A stretch of DNA of 64,000 nucleotides from Siphonodentalium dalli (GCA_032622095.1 CP136068.1:156387151-156451150); one strand, 5' to 3'. Counted from the stretch's first letter, positions 1 to 10,772 are shown. Numbers and translations: made by a program. The notes: generated from the letters alone by a model not told the origin.

Positions 1-160
1 ATAGTATGTTTTCGTCAAGTTTGTACACTTTGTTATGTAAACACAAGCCAGGTTCAGTAACATTCTAGACTTGTTAGCTCAACTTACTTTGTAAGTTTGA
101 GCTATTGCCATGGTTTAGCGTCCGTCGTCCGTGTATGCGTGTGTCCATCAACAATTTCCT
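1..160 (+). repeat. Left inverted terminal repeat and lead-in
   Basis: Positions 1-87 pair with 10773-10855 in inverted orientation. Positions 88-160 are a lead-in with a short TCCGTCGTCCGTG stretch, directly followed by the first satellite monomer at 161. No coding sequence is seen. Confidence 0.55.
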
Positions 161-3100
161 TTGGCGCGGGCTACAGGTCGTACCTTTGGTCTGATCTTTA
201 TGAAATTTGGCATGAATGTTGACATTGACATGTAGATGGGAAAGAGTCATTTTGGGGCCATTCGGCCAAAAAACATGGCCGCTGGCGGCCATTTTGGATT
301 TCAAAATTCAATCCATTGGCGCGGGCTACAGGTCGTACTGTTCGTCTGATCATCATGAAATTTGTCAAGGATGTTAATATTGACATGGGAGCGAGTCATT
401 TTGGGGTCGTTCGGCCAAAAAATATGGCAGCCAGCAGCCATCTTGTATTTTACTCTTTGCATGACTAAATCCTTTGGCGCGGGCTACAGGTCGTAGCTTT
501 GATCGGAACTTCCTGAAATTTGTCATGGATGTTAAAAATGACATGTAGATGGGAGCGAGTCATTTTGGGGTCGTTCGGCCAAAAAATATGGCAGCCAGCA
601 GCCATCTTGGATTTTACTCTTTGCATGACTAAATCCTTTGGCGCGGGCTACAGGTCGTACCTTTGGTCGAATCTTTATGAAATTTGTCTAATCTTTATAG
701 AGATATGTCATGATTGTTGACATTGACATGTAGATGAGAACGAGTCATTTTGGGGTCATTCAGCCAAAAAAAATGGCCGCTGGCGATCATTTTGGATTTC
801 AAAATTCAATCCATTGGCGCGGGCTACAGGTCGTACTGTTCGTCTGATCATCATGAAATTTGTCATGGATGTTAATATTGACATGTAGATGGGAACGATT
901 ACTAAATCCTTTGGCGCGGGCGACAGGTCGTAGCTTTGATCGGAACTTCGTGAAATTTGTCATGGATATTAAAAATGGCATGTAGATGGGAACCAGTCAT
1001 TTTGGGGTCGTTTGGCCGAAAAACATGGCCGCCAGCAGCCATCTTGGATTTTACTCTTTGCATGACTAAATCCTTTGGCGCGGGCTACAGGTCGTAGCTT
1101 TGATCGGAACTTCATGAAACTTGTCTTGGACATTAAAAATGATATGTAGATGGGAACGAGTAATTTTGGGGTCGTTTGGCCGAAAAACATGGCCGCCAGA
1201 AGCCATCTTGTATATTACTCTTTGCATGACTAAATCCTTTGGTGCGGGCTACAGGTCGTACCTTTGGTCTAATCTTTATGAAATTTGTCAAGAATGTTGA
1301 CATTGTTATGTAGATGGGAACGAGTCATTTTGGGGTCATTTGGCCAAAAAACATGGCCGCTGGCGGCCATCTTGGATTTAAAAATCCAATCCATTGGCGC
1401 GGGCTACAGGTCGTACTGTTCGTCTGATCATCATGAAATTTGTCATGGATGTTAATATTGATATTTAGATGGGAGCGAGTCATTTTGGGGTCGTTCGGCC
1501 AAAAAATATGGCAGCTAGCAGCCATCTTGTATTTTACTCTTTGCATGACTAAATCCTTTGGCGCGGGCTACAGGTCGTAGCTTTGATCGGTACTTCCTGA
1601 AATTTGTCATGGATGTTAAAAATGACATGCAGATGGGAGCGAGTCATTTTGGGGTCGTTCGGCCGAGAAACATGGCCGCCAGCAACCATCTTGGATTTTA
1701 CTCTTTGCATGACTAAATCCTTTGGCGCGGGCTACAGGTCGTACCTTTGGTCTAATCTTTATAGAGATATGTCATGATTGTTGACATTGACATGTAGATG
1801 AGAACGAGTCATTTTGGGGTCATTCAGCCAAAAAAATGGCCGCTGGCGATCATTTTGGATTTCAAAATTCAATCCATTGGCGCGGGCTACAGGTCGTACT
1901 GTTCGTCTGATCATCATGAAATTTGTCATGAATGTTAATATTGACATGTAGATGGGAACGAGTCATTTTGGGGTCGTTCGGCCAAAAAACATGGCCGCCA
2001 GCAGCCATCTTGGATTTTACTCTTTGCATGACTAAATCCTTTGGCGCGGGCGACAGGTCGTAGCTTTGATCGGAACTTCATGAAATTTGTCATGGATATT
2101 AAAAATGGCATATAGATGGGAACGAGTCATTTTGGGGTCGTTTGGCCGAAAAACATGGCCGCCAGCAGCCATCTTGGATTTTACTCTTTGCATGACTAAA
2201 TCCTTTGGCGCGGGCTACAGGTCGTAGCTTTGATCGGAACTTCATGAAATTTGTCATGGATATTAGAAATGAAATTTAGATGGGAACGAGTAATTTTGGG
2301 GTCGTTTGGCCGAAAAACATGGCCGCCAGAAGCCATCTTGGATATTACTCTTTGCATGACTAAATCCTTTGGTGCGGGCTACAGGTCGTACCTTTGGTCT
2401 AATCTTTATGAAATTTGTCAAGAATGTTGACATTGTTATGTAGATGGTAACGAGTCATTTTGGGGTCATTTGGCCAAAAAACATGGCCGCTGGCGGCCAT
2501 CTTGGATTTAAAAATTCAATCCATTGGCGCGGGCTACAGGTCGTACTGTTCGTCTGATCATCATGAAATTTGTCATGGATGTTAATATTGATATGTAGAT
2601 GGGAGCGAGTCATTTTGGGGTCGTTCGGCCAAAAAATATGGCAGCCAGCAGCCATCTTGTATTTTACTCTTTGCATGACTAAATCCTTTGGCGCGGGCTA
2701 CAGGTCGTAGCCTTGATAGTAATTTCCTGAAATTTGTCACGGATGTTAAAAATGACATGCAGATGGGAACGAGTCATTTTGGGGTCGTTCGACCGAAAAA
2801 CATGGCCGCCAGCAGCCATCTTGGATTTTACTCTTTGCATGACTAAATCCTTTGGCGCGGGCTACAGGTCGTACCTTTGGTCTAATCTTTATAGAGATAT
2901 GTCATGATTGTTGACATTGACATTTAGATGAGAACGAGTCATTTTGGGGTCATTCAGCCAAAAAAATGGCCGCTGGTGATCATTTTGGATTTCAAAATTC
3001 AATCCATTGGCGCGGGCTACAGGTCGTACTGTTCGTTTGATCATCATGAAATTTGTCATGGATGTTAATATTGATATTTAGATGGGAGCGAGTCATTTTG

Positions 3101-3495
3101 GGGTCGTTCGGCCAAAAAACATGGCCGCCAGCAGCCATCTTGGATTTTACTCTTTGCATGACTAAATCCTTTGGCGCGGGCTACAGGTCGTAGCTTTGAT
3201 CGGAACTTCATGAAATTTGTCATAGATATTAAAAATGACATGTAGATGGGAACGAGTCATTTTGGGGTAGTTTGGGCGAAAAACATGGCCCCCAGCAGCC
3301 ATCTTGGATTTTACTCTTTGCATGACTAAATCCTTGGGCGCGGGCTACAGGTCGTAGCTTTGATTGGAACTTCATGAAACTTGTCTTGGATGTTAAAAAT
3401 GACATGTAGATGGGAACGAGTCATTTTGGGGTCGTTTGTCCGAAAAACATGGCCGCCAGAAGCCATCTTGGATTTTACTCTTTGCATGACTAAAT
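161..3495 (+). repeat. Satellite with 7-monomer, 1130-bp higher-order repeat (3 copies)
   Basis: Twenty-one monomers each begin TTGGCGCGGGCTACAGGTCG or a close variant. Three kinds can be told apart by the next bases: A (TACTGTTCGTCTG), B (TAGCTTTGATCGG) and C (TACCTTTGGTCTAATC). C monomers are 155 bp; A and B are 164 bp. The order is C A B C' A B B, repeated exactly three times starting at 161, 1239 and 2369. C' has a variant inner part (TTTATAGAGATATGTCATG). The second copy is 1130 bp; the first is 1078 bp because one A monomer (814-910) lost 67 bases and there are two smaller indels. The third is cut at 3495 by the Ngaro insertion. Short open frames here are by-products of the repeat. Confidence 0.9.
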
Positions 3496-3708
3496 AATTA
3501 CCATAATGCCTTACTATTGCATTGGTAACTATTCCAATAAATAAGAGGCTATTTTGGCACCAGTATTTATTGAAAGTTTTCTCCGTTGATAGGGAGAAAA
3601 CACTAAATACATATACATGTATCAAAACAAACACAACACATAACACATTAACATACAATACATGTACATATTTAATATGTTACCATGATCAAAATTGATT
3701 TTAACCGC
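3496..3708 (-). repeat. Ngaro split direct repeat B2 (outer)
   Basis: A 213-bp block beginning AATTACCATAATGCC, repeated at 4082-4294 with a constant offset of 586 bases. It forms the 3' terminus of the element on the minus strand and touches satellite sequence at 3495. Confidence 0.85.
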
Positions 3709-3846
3709 AATACATGCAAGACAAACTAATTTAAACATATGTTCTAAAAGAGAACAAATTAATTTGATTACAAACTTATTTCTCATGATAATTTTAAGAC
3801 TATTAAATATTTTTAAACCCTATATAAAAGGGACTGGGTGGGTGGG
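3709..3846. other. 138-bp spacer between Ngaro repeats B2 and A2
   Basis: AT-rich sequence present only between the outer B2 and A2 repeats. No match is seen to the ends of the internal region. In described Ngaro elements A2 and B2 are normally contiguous, so this is either an insertion or part of the real repeat lost from the inner copies. Confidence 0.5.
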
Positions 3847-4080
3847 AAATTGATCTGTCAAAAATATTCGAATGGTAAGGAAAAATTTGGGCGCGAATGC
3901 TTATATACCAGCTAGGAATTATGGGTACCTGAACTGAGAAGTTCAAAGGTCATGTATACTGACGTGTATTCTAAATATGTCAACCAATAAAATGAGAAGT
4001 TCCAGTGTGATGTAAAGTGACGTAAAATTCTAAATTTATATCCAGACTTAGTAATTACATATTTTGGTACCAAAATAGCC
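3847..4080 (-). repeat. Ngaro split direct repeat A2
   Basis: A 234-bp block beginning AAATTGATCTGTC and ending CCAAAATAGCC, repeated at 9161-9394 with an offset of 5314 bases. It directly adjoins B1 at 4082, as expected for the B1-A2 junction of Ngaro elements. Confidence 0.85.
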
Positions 4081-4081
4081 C

Positions 4082-4294
4082 AATTACCATAATGCCTTAC
4101 TATTGCATTGGTAACTATTCCAATAAATAAGAGGCTATTTTGGCACCAGTATTTATTGAAAGTTTTCTCCGTTGATAGGGAGAAAACACTAAATACATAT
4201 ACATGTATCAAAACAAACACAACACATAACACATTAACATACAATACATGTACATATTTAATATGTTACCATGATCAAAATTGATTTTAACCGC
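4082..4294 (-). repeat. Ngaro split direct repeat B1 (inner)
   Basis: Second copy of the 213-bp block at 3496-3708. It closes the 3' side of the internal region. Positions 4295-4515 between it and the hydrolase gene are a non-coding 3' leader with no clear feature. Confidence 0.85.
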
Positions 4295-4515
4295 CAAGCC
4301 GTAGGCCTCCAGAAATTAATGCCGATGTCTTCAAGGGAGGGGAACCCAGAAGTCAGAGGTGTCATCAGAGCCTCTGATCGTCTGGGAAGAGATGCGGTTC
4401 ACACTATCTCCTGAAAGGAATAAAGGGAAAAGACATCAGTATCAAGTTCAATTAAAATCAATAAACTGCCAAAATCAGAGTTTATAACACATAAACCAAA
4501 CATGTAATGTATAAT

Positions 4516-5064
4516 TTAAGTCAAATGTTTGATAACCTGAATAAAGAAATTAGTTAACACTCGTGTACCTTCAAAATTTAAATGAAGGCCTCCATCTCGA
4601 TCCGCATAAAGATGTCTCAAAGGCTTATGGCTCCCTTTATGAATAAAAGATTTGAATGTTCTGACAAACCTAATGCTTTTCTTCTTACATAATTTTACCA
4701 AGGCAAGATTAATATCAATAACTTTTTGTTCTGTTAAAGAAAAATCAACAGGTCTAGGCAATATAGCGGAAATGATCAATTTACAATGAGTGTAATTCTT
4801 TACTACTTTTAATAATCTTTTAAATAAAGATTTTATCTCTTCCACAGAATGTGAATTAACATTATTAGTTCCGACATGAATCAAAAGGTACTTGGAACTA
4901 ATACTCCCCTTGTTTTTCTGTATAATCGAGGTTATGTTTTCGATGGACGCTCCTCGATGTGCCTCCACCTTAGTACAATTGACACCTTTAACATACTTGC
5001 ATATGGAGTCAGAAAGGAGAATAACAGATTTCTCTGTAAATATAAATATAGAAACATTAATCAA
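4516..5064 (-). CDS. SGNH/GDSL hydrolase-like protein of the Ngaro element
   Basis: A 182-residue frame. Block I is LLSDSI near residue 18, with the nucleophile serine but serine in place of the usual glycine. Block III is HVGTNNV near residue 66. The C-terminal block V reads DGGLHLN near residue 160 and holds the Asp and His. SGNH-type esterases are hydrolases of esters or acyl groups. As I recall, similar genes occur in some animal Ngaro elements and in CR1-type LINEs, where their role is unknown. The gene lies downstream of the recombinase on the same strand, separated by about 30 bases. One extra glycine sits between Asp and His compared with the usual DxxH spacing. The frame is unbroken. 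The ATG at 5064 is the first in frame. Family membership is likely; activity is uncertain. Confidence 0.72.
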   Translation of the reverse strand: MINVSIFIFTEKSVILLSDSICKYVKGVNCTKVEAHRGASIENITSIIQKNKGSISSKYLLIHVGTNNVNSHSVEEIKSLFKRLLKVVKNYTHCKLIISAILPRPVDFSLTEQKVIDINLALVKLCKKKSIRFVRTFKSFIHKGSHKPLRHLYADRDGGLHLNFEGTRVLTNFFIQVIKHLT

Positions 5065-5093
5065 TGAATCTATATAATGTAACTAATGAATTT

Positions 5094-6070
5094 CTATAAG
5101 TTCAAAATATATTGTTTCAAGACTTCTGACATTTGAGACCTATCTTCAACATTCAGTTCCAAATATTTTTTATATGCATCACTCTTCCAGTCACCATGAA
5201 TTTGAATCAGATCAAAAGGCACTCCACATCTAAAGGCTACTATGCAACCACCCCTTCTGAATGAATGGGATGAAAAATGTTTTGGGTTTCTACCAGTCAT
5301 GTGTATAAGTGACTTCAATCTATTTTGAAAATCAGAATAAGTGACTACCTTTAAATTATGTGGTTTTCTTGTCTTTCTGATTAAAAAGGCTGGTGCCTCT
5401 ATTGAGGCTGGTGTCAACTTACACATATTATTAAAGGCAAAAATGGGACACAATGGTGAGCCTGGAATTGATACTAACGGTATCTGTAAAATTCTCTCTC
5501 CCAACTGGTTAGTTTTTGACCATTTGAAGGAAATAGTCATCAAATTATCTGTTATGGCAATATCACCTCTGGTTAATTGTTTGGATGAATCATAAGACTT
5601 AACAGAATCCGGAACTAAGTTAGACTTTCTTGAAAATGTAAAGAATGCTATGACAAATAGACACCAGAAGGTAGCATCAAATGCCTTGTTGATATCCATT
5701 ATGTTGTAAAATTCCAATAAAATTTCAGGAGTTATCGGATACACTCTTTTAATTGAATGTGGATTCAATCTAGCTATACCTTTAAACATTAGCTTCAATT
5801 GATATGTATCAGACGGAAATTCATGATCTGTTAATAAATGTAATGTTTTCACTCCTGCAACATAATTCTTTATGGCATCAATAGATTCAAAAGATCTACT
5901 AAGTATTGAGCATACAACTGAATTACTACACAGTCTGCTGGTAAACATACCAGATTAAAATGACTACAAAACAATGAATATGACTCAAATTGAATCTTTA
6001 AATTCTTCATTGTGCCTTTAGCAAAGGCTGCTCTTGTGGATAGTCTAGCATCTGCTTTCAATATTCTCAT
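5094..6070 (-). pseudogene. Ngaro tyrosine recombinase (one frameshift)
   Basis: A tyrosine recombinase that would integrate the circular DNA intermediate by cutting and rejoining at the split repeats. The N-terminal SAM-like part (6070 to about 5900) and the catalytic part (about 5900 to 5094) are in different frames, joined by a one-base shift near 5898-5903. Visible catalytic features in order are the first arginine in FSRKSNL, the HSFRRGG box (His and second Arg), the IHGDW segment, and the nucleophile tyrosine in YKKYLEL close to the C-terminus. Apart from the shift, all key residues are present. It lies between RT-RNase H and the SGNH gene, as in Ngaro-type elements. Confidence 0.85.
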
Positions 6071-6111
6071 ATCACTATCTGTAATTTAATAAAAGATTTC
6101 TCTGAAATTTA

Positions 6112-7899
6112 TTACCAATTATTTGTAAATTTAAAAAGATCATCTGAAATGTCAATTGTTTTTACAAATCTGTCACCCAACAGTTCTTTGAATTTATAAG
6201 CATTCATATCAGACCATCTAGATAATAGATCCGGAATCCTGTAGGACACGCCTGAAATATGGATACCTTTAACTTCAAATTGATGAGTGGCTGTTATGAA
6301 AACAATTTCCCTGAGACAGGATTGCATAAACGAATCATGAGTGGCACCGGAATTTAATACTGTCACTGAAGCTGAATTGTCACAATAAATTGTAATTCTT
6401 TTGCCTGTATACCGACTACCCCACAATTGGAGACTGACTAAAATTGTAAGAAGTTCCAAACAATTTATATGCAAATTCAACTTCAAAATGAACTGAGGAA
6501 ATTCCTTGTGAAAACATTCATTGGCACTAATTGCCCCACAGCCAGTTAAAGTGGAATCACATGCCAATTCGACATCTGGTGCTGACCATTCTTCAAGCAT
6601 CATCATTGATATGCCGTTATAGTGACAAAGAAATTTTGACCACCACTCCAGATCTTTCTTAACAAATTCCGGAATAGAAACTTTCTGCCTATTGATGTTG
6701 AATGTACGTAACCATGTTAAGAGTCGTGAAACAAATAAACGCCCAGGTCGTACACAAGATGAAACAAAATTTAATTTTCCCAATAATGATTCCAGTTCCT
6801 TCTTCGTGGCCTTTTTCTTATTCAACCAAGATCGAACAATATCAAGAATTTCACAAAGGCGAACTGAATCTATACTCAATGAAAGACTTTCGGTATCAAA
6901 TTGAATACCCAAAAATTTCATCTGTGTTGACGGTTAACATTTCTTGTTTTCGGCTTCTTCAAGACCACAACTATCCAATAAATATTTTAAATATACAAAT
7001 GCCTCATCAGCTTCCTCTTTAACTTGGCAACCTGCCAAATCATCAAGATAGTTTACCAAGTTAAATCCAGCTTGATTCATCATGTATCTTAATGAGTTGG
7101 TCATAGATTGACATGCTAAAGCACTACTTCTTACCCCCATTGGTAAAACTCTATCAAAATAAATTTGACCCTTCCACTTATAACCAAGCATATCAATGTC
7201 ACCAACGTCAACAGGAATTTGCCTATAGCATCGTTTCAAATCTCTTGAGTATATCAAAGAATTCTGACCACATTCTCTGACCGATTCAACAAGGCTATCG
7301 ACTGATGGGTATATTAATTTGTAATTTTCTCCAAGATATACATTTTTTGGAATAAAATCATTGACACTATTTCCTTGGGGAAAACTCAAATCTAAAATGA
7401 CTCGCCTTTCTACACTGTCTCGCTTGGGGACAGAATTTAATGGAGAAAGAAATGCAGTATCAAATGGAATTTGTTGAAAGGGACCGATTACTGCTTGATA
7501 AGATATTTCTTTCTCAATATACTGGTTCATTTCATTTGGAAAGGAAGTAGCACCAGCATGATTCCTACTTCTAACATTTGTTGGTCTAACATGTTGAGTT
7601 TCCATGCCAATGGGAAAACCATACTTTAGAAAATCACATAACCGTTTATCTTCATAACTTGTCAACATTGACTCAAAAAATTCAATGTTTAATTTTGAAT
7701 AAACTGGTATGCGACATAACTCAAAATTGTACAAACCGGACTGTCTAACTTTGATATTTTCATTCACTACTGTTTCGTTGAATGAACTATCACCGGCTAT
7801 ACTGTGTTCTGAGACAGAAAAAGATGTTAATTCAAATGAATCCGCCTCGACATGTTTCACAGAACATTTGTCATTGTTCTTACTGGCCTCATTTGAAAG
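6112..7899 (-). pseudogene. Ngaro reverse transcriptase-RNase H (one nonsense codon)
   Basis: Copies element RNA into DNA and removes the RNA strand. The RT part (7860 to about 6940) shows SVPKRD, the YSRDLKRCYRQIP motif, LPMGVRSS, and the catalytic NYLDDLAG. An in-frame TAA at 6934-6936 then interrupts the conserved KKC-x-PST-x-M-x-FLGI segment. The frame resumes at once and continues through the connection domain into RNase H, with ACDSTLTGCG, NCLELL, IYCDNSAS and PDLLSRW holding the acidic residues. No ATG is present at the start: the frame is open from 7899 and overlaps the 3' end of gag by about 43 bases in the -1 frame. A gag-pol frameshift product is possible but no slippery heptamer was evident. 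Confidence 0.88.
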
Positions 7900-9085
7900 T
7901 CATGAGCCTGATGAACTGGACTGGAACTGGACTCAGAATGAGAAGAACAAATCTTATCTTTCTCCAAACAACTTGCGCAAATATGCTGCACATGTCTCAT
8001 TTGACCCTGAACAACTCTCAAATGAGGTGATTTCTTTGGACATTTATTTCGTTGAAACTCAGGGCAGAACCATTCCCTATTCGAATTATCCTTGGTTAGG
8101 GTAGGTCGCCCTGATGCAACACCACCCAAAGGACTGGCTCTGTTCTGAGTACTCAACGCAAACGTCTTACCGTATTTTGGCCGAGTATGACCAACCAGTA
8201 ATGGGGTTTCCAACAATGATGTGTCATCACCCCAGTCTGCCTGACCATACTCGATCTTTCGAATGACAGCAGCATAAAAGTCCAACAGTGACTTCCACTC
8301 ATAAATTTTTACGTAATAAAAACAATCGACCTTTCTTTTCTTTCTCATTTCTGATCTGCATAATAATTTCAAGTTCTCCAGCAACAAATTGGCTGAAGGA
8401 GAGGTCTTGATATCTTATCTCTTTATTCACATACTCTAATTGCAACAATGACTGTGGGCATAATTGTGGATACAAAATTGTGGTAGCTGATTTGGCTTCC
8501 AAGCCCGAAATATTACTATGTTTTGCCTTTACTTTCTTGTTTGTTTTCGGTCTCTCCTTAAATATAGCCGACCGATCAGATGATGCATCACTGTCCATTT
8601 CATCATCACATGTGTCCGATGTAAAACCTAACCTTAGGTTTTTCAATTGATTGTTTACATCTTTTTGAGACGTGAGTCAGATCTCAAATTATCTAAGGTA
8701 ATGTTTATTTTACTCTTTTTACCTTTCTTCAATGCTGCCTTTTCGGCCTCCGCCAACTCTCTTCGGGACTCTTCCAACTCTTGTCTGATCTTTCGTTTCC
8801 GTTCCGCTCTTCTGTCGTCCAGAGACTTCTTTTTTTTTGTCGATTCTGCTTTATTTCCTCAAGCATGGATTTCGTCTCTTCGTCATCGCTACCTTCGCTT
8901 CTTGTTTGGCTGTCGCTTTCTGCAGAAGATTCTACCTCTTCGTTGGGCGTATAACCGTCCTCGTTGGTCTGACTTTCATCTTCATTCGCTTCGGATGGCA
9001 CAAACTTATCACCTTTCTCCTTTCGCCCTGATTTGTGCATTTCGTTATAATCGATTACTGCTCGCTCTCGTTTGGATCGAATCAT
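7857..9085 (-). pseudogene. Ngaro Gag-like protein (three frameshifts)
   Basis: The presumed nucleocapsid/packaging protein. The N-terminus from the ATG at 9085 is highly acidic and charged (many E, D, S). A frameshift in a 9-A run near 8831 leads into a basic, probably coiled-coil stretch. A second shift near 8660 leads to the conserved core that includes FVAGELEI, and a third near 8320 leads to YEWKSLLDFYAAV. The C-terminal part holds a zinc-binding signature, WFCPEFQRNKC followed by HICASC and a late His, which I recognise from Gag proteins of Ngaro/DIRS elements. The frame ends at 7857, overlapping the RT frame. It cannot make a full protein as sequenced. Confidence 0.8.
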
Positions 9086-9160
9086 TAAATAAATTTAACG
9101 TTAATTTAAAGTATGATCGAATATCGATATTATAATTTATAAGTCGAAAAGTTGATCTCC

Positions 9161-9394
9161 AAATTGATCTGTCAAAAATATTCGAATGGTAAGGAAATAT
9201 TTGGGCGCGAATGCTTATATACCAGCTAGGAATTATGGGTACCTGAACTGAGAAGTTCAAAGGTCATGTATACTGACGTGTATTCTAAATATGTCAACCA
9301 ATAAAATGAGAAGTTCCAGTGTGATGTAAAGTGACGTAAAATTCTAAATTTATATCCAGGCTTAGTAATTACATATTTTGGTACCAAAATAGCC
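9161..9394 (-). repeat. Ngaro split direct repeat A1 (5' end of element)
   Basis: Copy of the block at 3847-4080. It precedes gag on the minus strand; positions 9086-9160 are the leader. The outer end AAAATAGCC meets satellite at 9395-9399. Confidence 0.85.
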
Positions 9395-9398
9395 CTAT

Positions 9399-10720
9399 TT
9401 GGCGCGGGCTACAGGTCGTATTGATATTTAGATGGGAGCGAGTCATTTTGGGGTCGTTCGGCCAAAAAATATGGCAGCTAGCAGCCATCTTGTATTTTAC
9501 TCTTTGCATGACTAAATCCTTTGGCGCGGGCTACAGGTCGTAGCTTTGATCGGTACTTCCTGAAATTTGTCATGGATGTTAAAAATGACATGCAGATGGG
9601 AGCGAGTCATTTTGGGGTCGTTCGGCCGAGAAACATGGCCGCCAGCAACCATCTTGGATTTTACTCTTTGCATGACTAAATCCTTTGGCGCGGGCTACAG
9701 GTCGTACCTTTGGTCTAATCTTTATGAAATTTGTCATGAATGTTGTCATTGCTATGTAGATGGGAACGAGTCATTTTGGGGTCATTTGGCCAAAAAACAT
9801 GGCCGCTGGCGGCCATCTTGGATTTAAAAATTCAATCCATTGGCGCGGGCTACAGGTCGTACTGTTCGTCTGATCATCATGAAATTTGTCATGGATGTTA
9901 ATATTGATATGTAGATGGGAGCGAGTCATTTTGGGGTCGTTCGGCCAAAACATATGGCCGCCAGCAGCCATCTTGTATTTTTCTCTTTGCATGACTAAAT
10001 CCTTTGGCGCTGGCTACAGGTCGTAGCTTTGATCGGAACTTCATGAAATTTGTCATGGATATTAGAAATGACATTTAGATGGGAACGAGTCATGTTGGGG
10101 TCGTTTGGCCGAAAAACATGGCCGCCAGCAGCCATCTTGAATTTTACTCTTTGCATGACTAAATCCTTTGGCGCGGGCTACAGGTCGTACCTTTGTTCTA
10201 ATCTTTATGAAATTTGTCATGAATATTGACATTGACATGTATATGGGAACGAGTCATTTTGGGGTCATTTGGCCAAAAAACATGGCCGCTGGCAGCCATC
10301 TTGGATTTAAAAATTCAATCCATTGGCGCGGGCTACAGGTCGTACTGTTCGTCTGATCATGAAATGTGTTATGGATGTTAACAATGACATGTAGATGGGT
10401 CCTTTTGGGGTTATTCGGCCTAAAAACATGGCCGCCAGCAGCCATCTTGGATTTGACTCTTTGCATGACTAAATCCTTTGGCACAGGCTACAGGTCTTAC
10501 CTTTGGTCAGATCATTATGAGATTTGTAAAGACTGTTGACATTGACATGTACATAGATGGGAATGAGTCATTTTGAGGTAATTCGGATTTTTTTTTAGAA
10601 TTTACTCTTTGCATCACTAAACCCTTTGGCACACCATAATCACCTCATCCCTGATCCGATGATTATAAAACTTGTCATGAATGTTGATATGGACATGTAC
10701 ATCTTGTCTTAATTAGACAT
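9399..10720 (+). repeat. Satellite, right part (about 8 monomers, no 7-mer order)
   Basis: Monomer starts lie at 9399, 9521, 9685, 9840, 10004, 10168, 10323, 10478 and 10625. The order is truncated A, B, C, A, B, C, A, C-like, then a decayed unit. The B B pair of the left array is absent. The first monomer has an internal deletion joining its first 22 bases to the tail of an A unit. Decay increases toward 10720. Confidence 0.82.
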
Positions 10721-10772
10721 TTCAATTAGCACCTTTCCTATTCCTCCATTTACTGTCGACCATTAAATTATT

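Larger units (their letters stand above)
3496..9394 (-). mobile_element. Ngaro-like tyrosine-recombinase retrotransposon (defective)
   Basis: On the minus strand the order is repeat A1 (9394-9161), gag, RT-RNase H, tyrosine recombinase, SGNH hydrolase, then B1 (4294-4082), A2 (4080-3847), and B2 (3708-3496). A1-genes-B1-A2-B2 is the split direct repeat arrangement of Ngaro and PAT elements. No methyltransferase domain follows the RNase H, which favours Ngaro over DIRS/PAT. The ends abut satellite on both sides without an obvious target duplication, as expected for tyrosine-recombinase integration. The copies of each repeat are near identical, so the insertion is fairly young. At least four frameshifts (three in gag, one in the recombinase) and one stop in the RT region make it non-functional as sequenced. 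Confidence 0.88.

Noticed and set aside
74-3658. Many minus-strand short frames with similar peptides (for example containing WPNDPKMTRSHLH)
   Set aside because: They recur once per satellite monomer and follow the repeat, with no start context or domain; they are by-products of the array.
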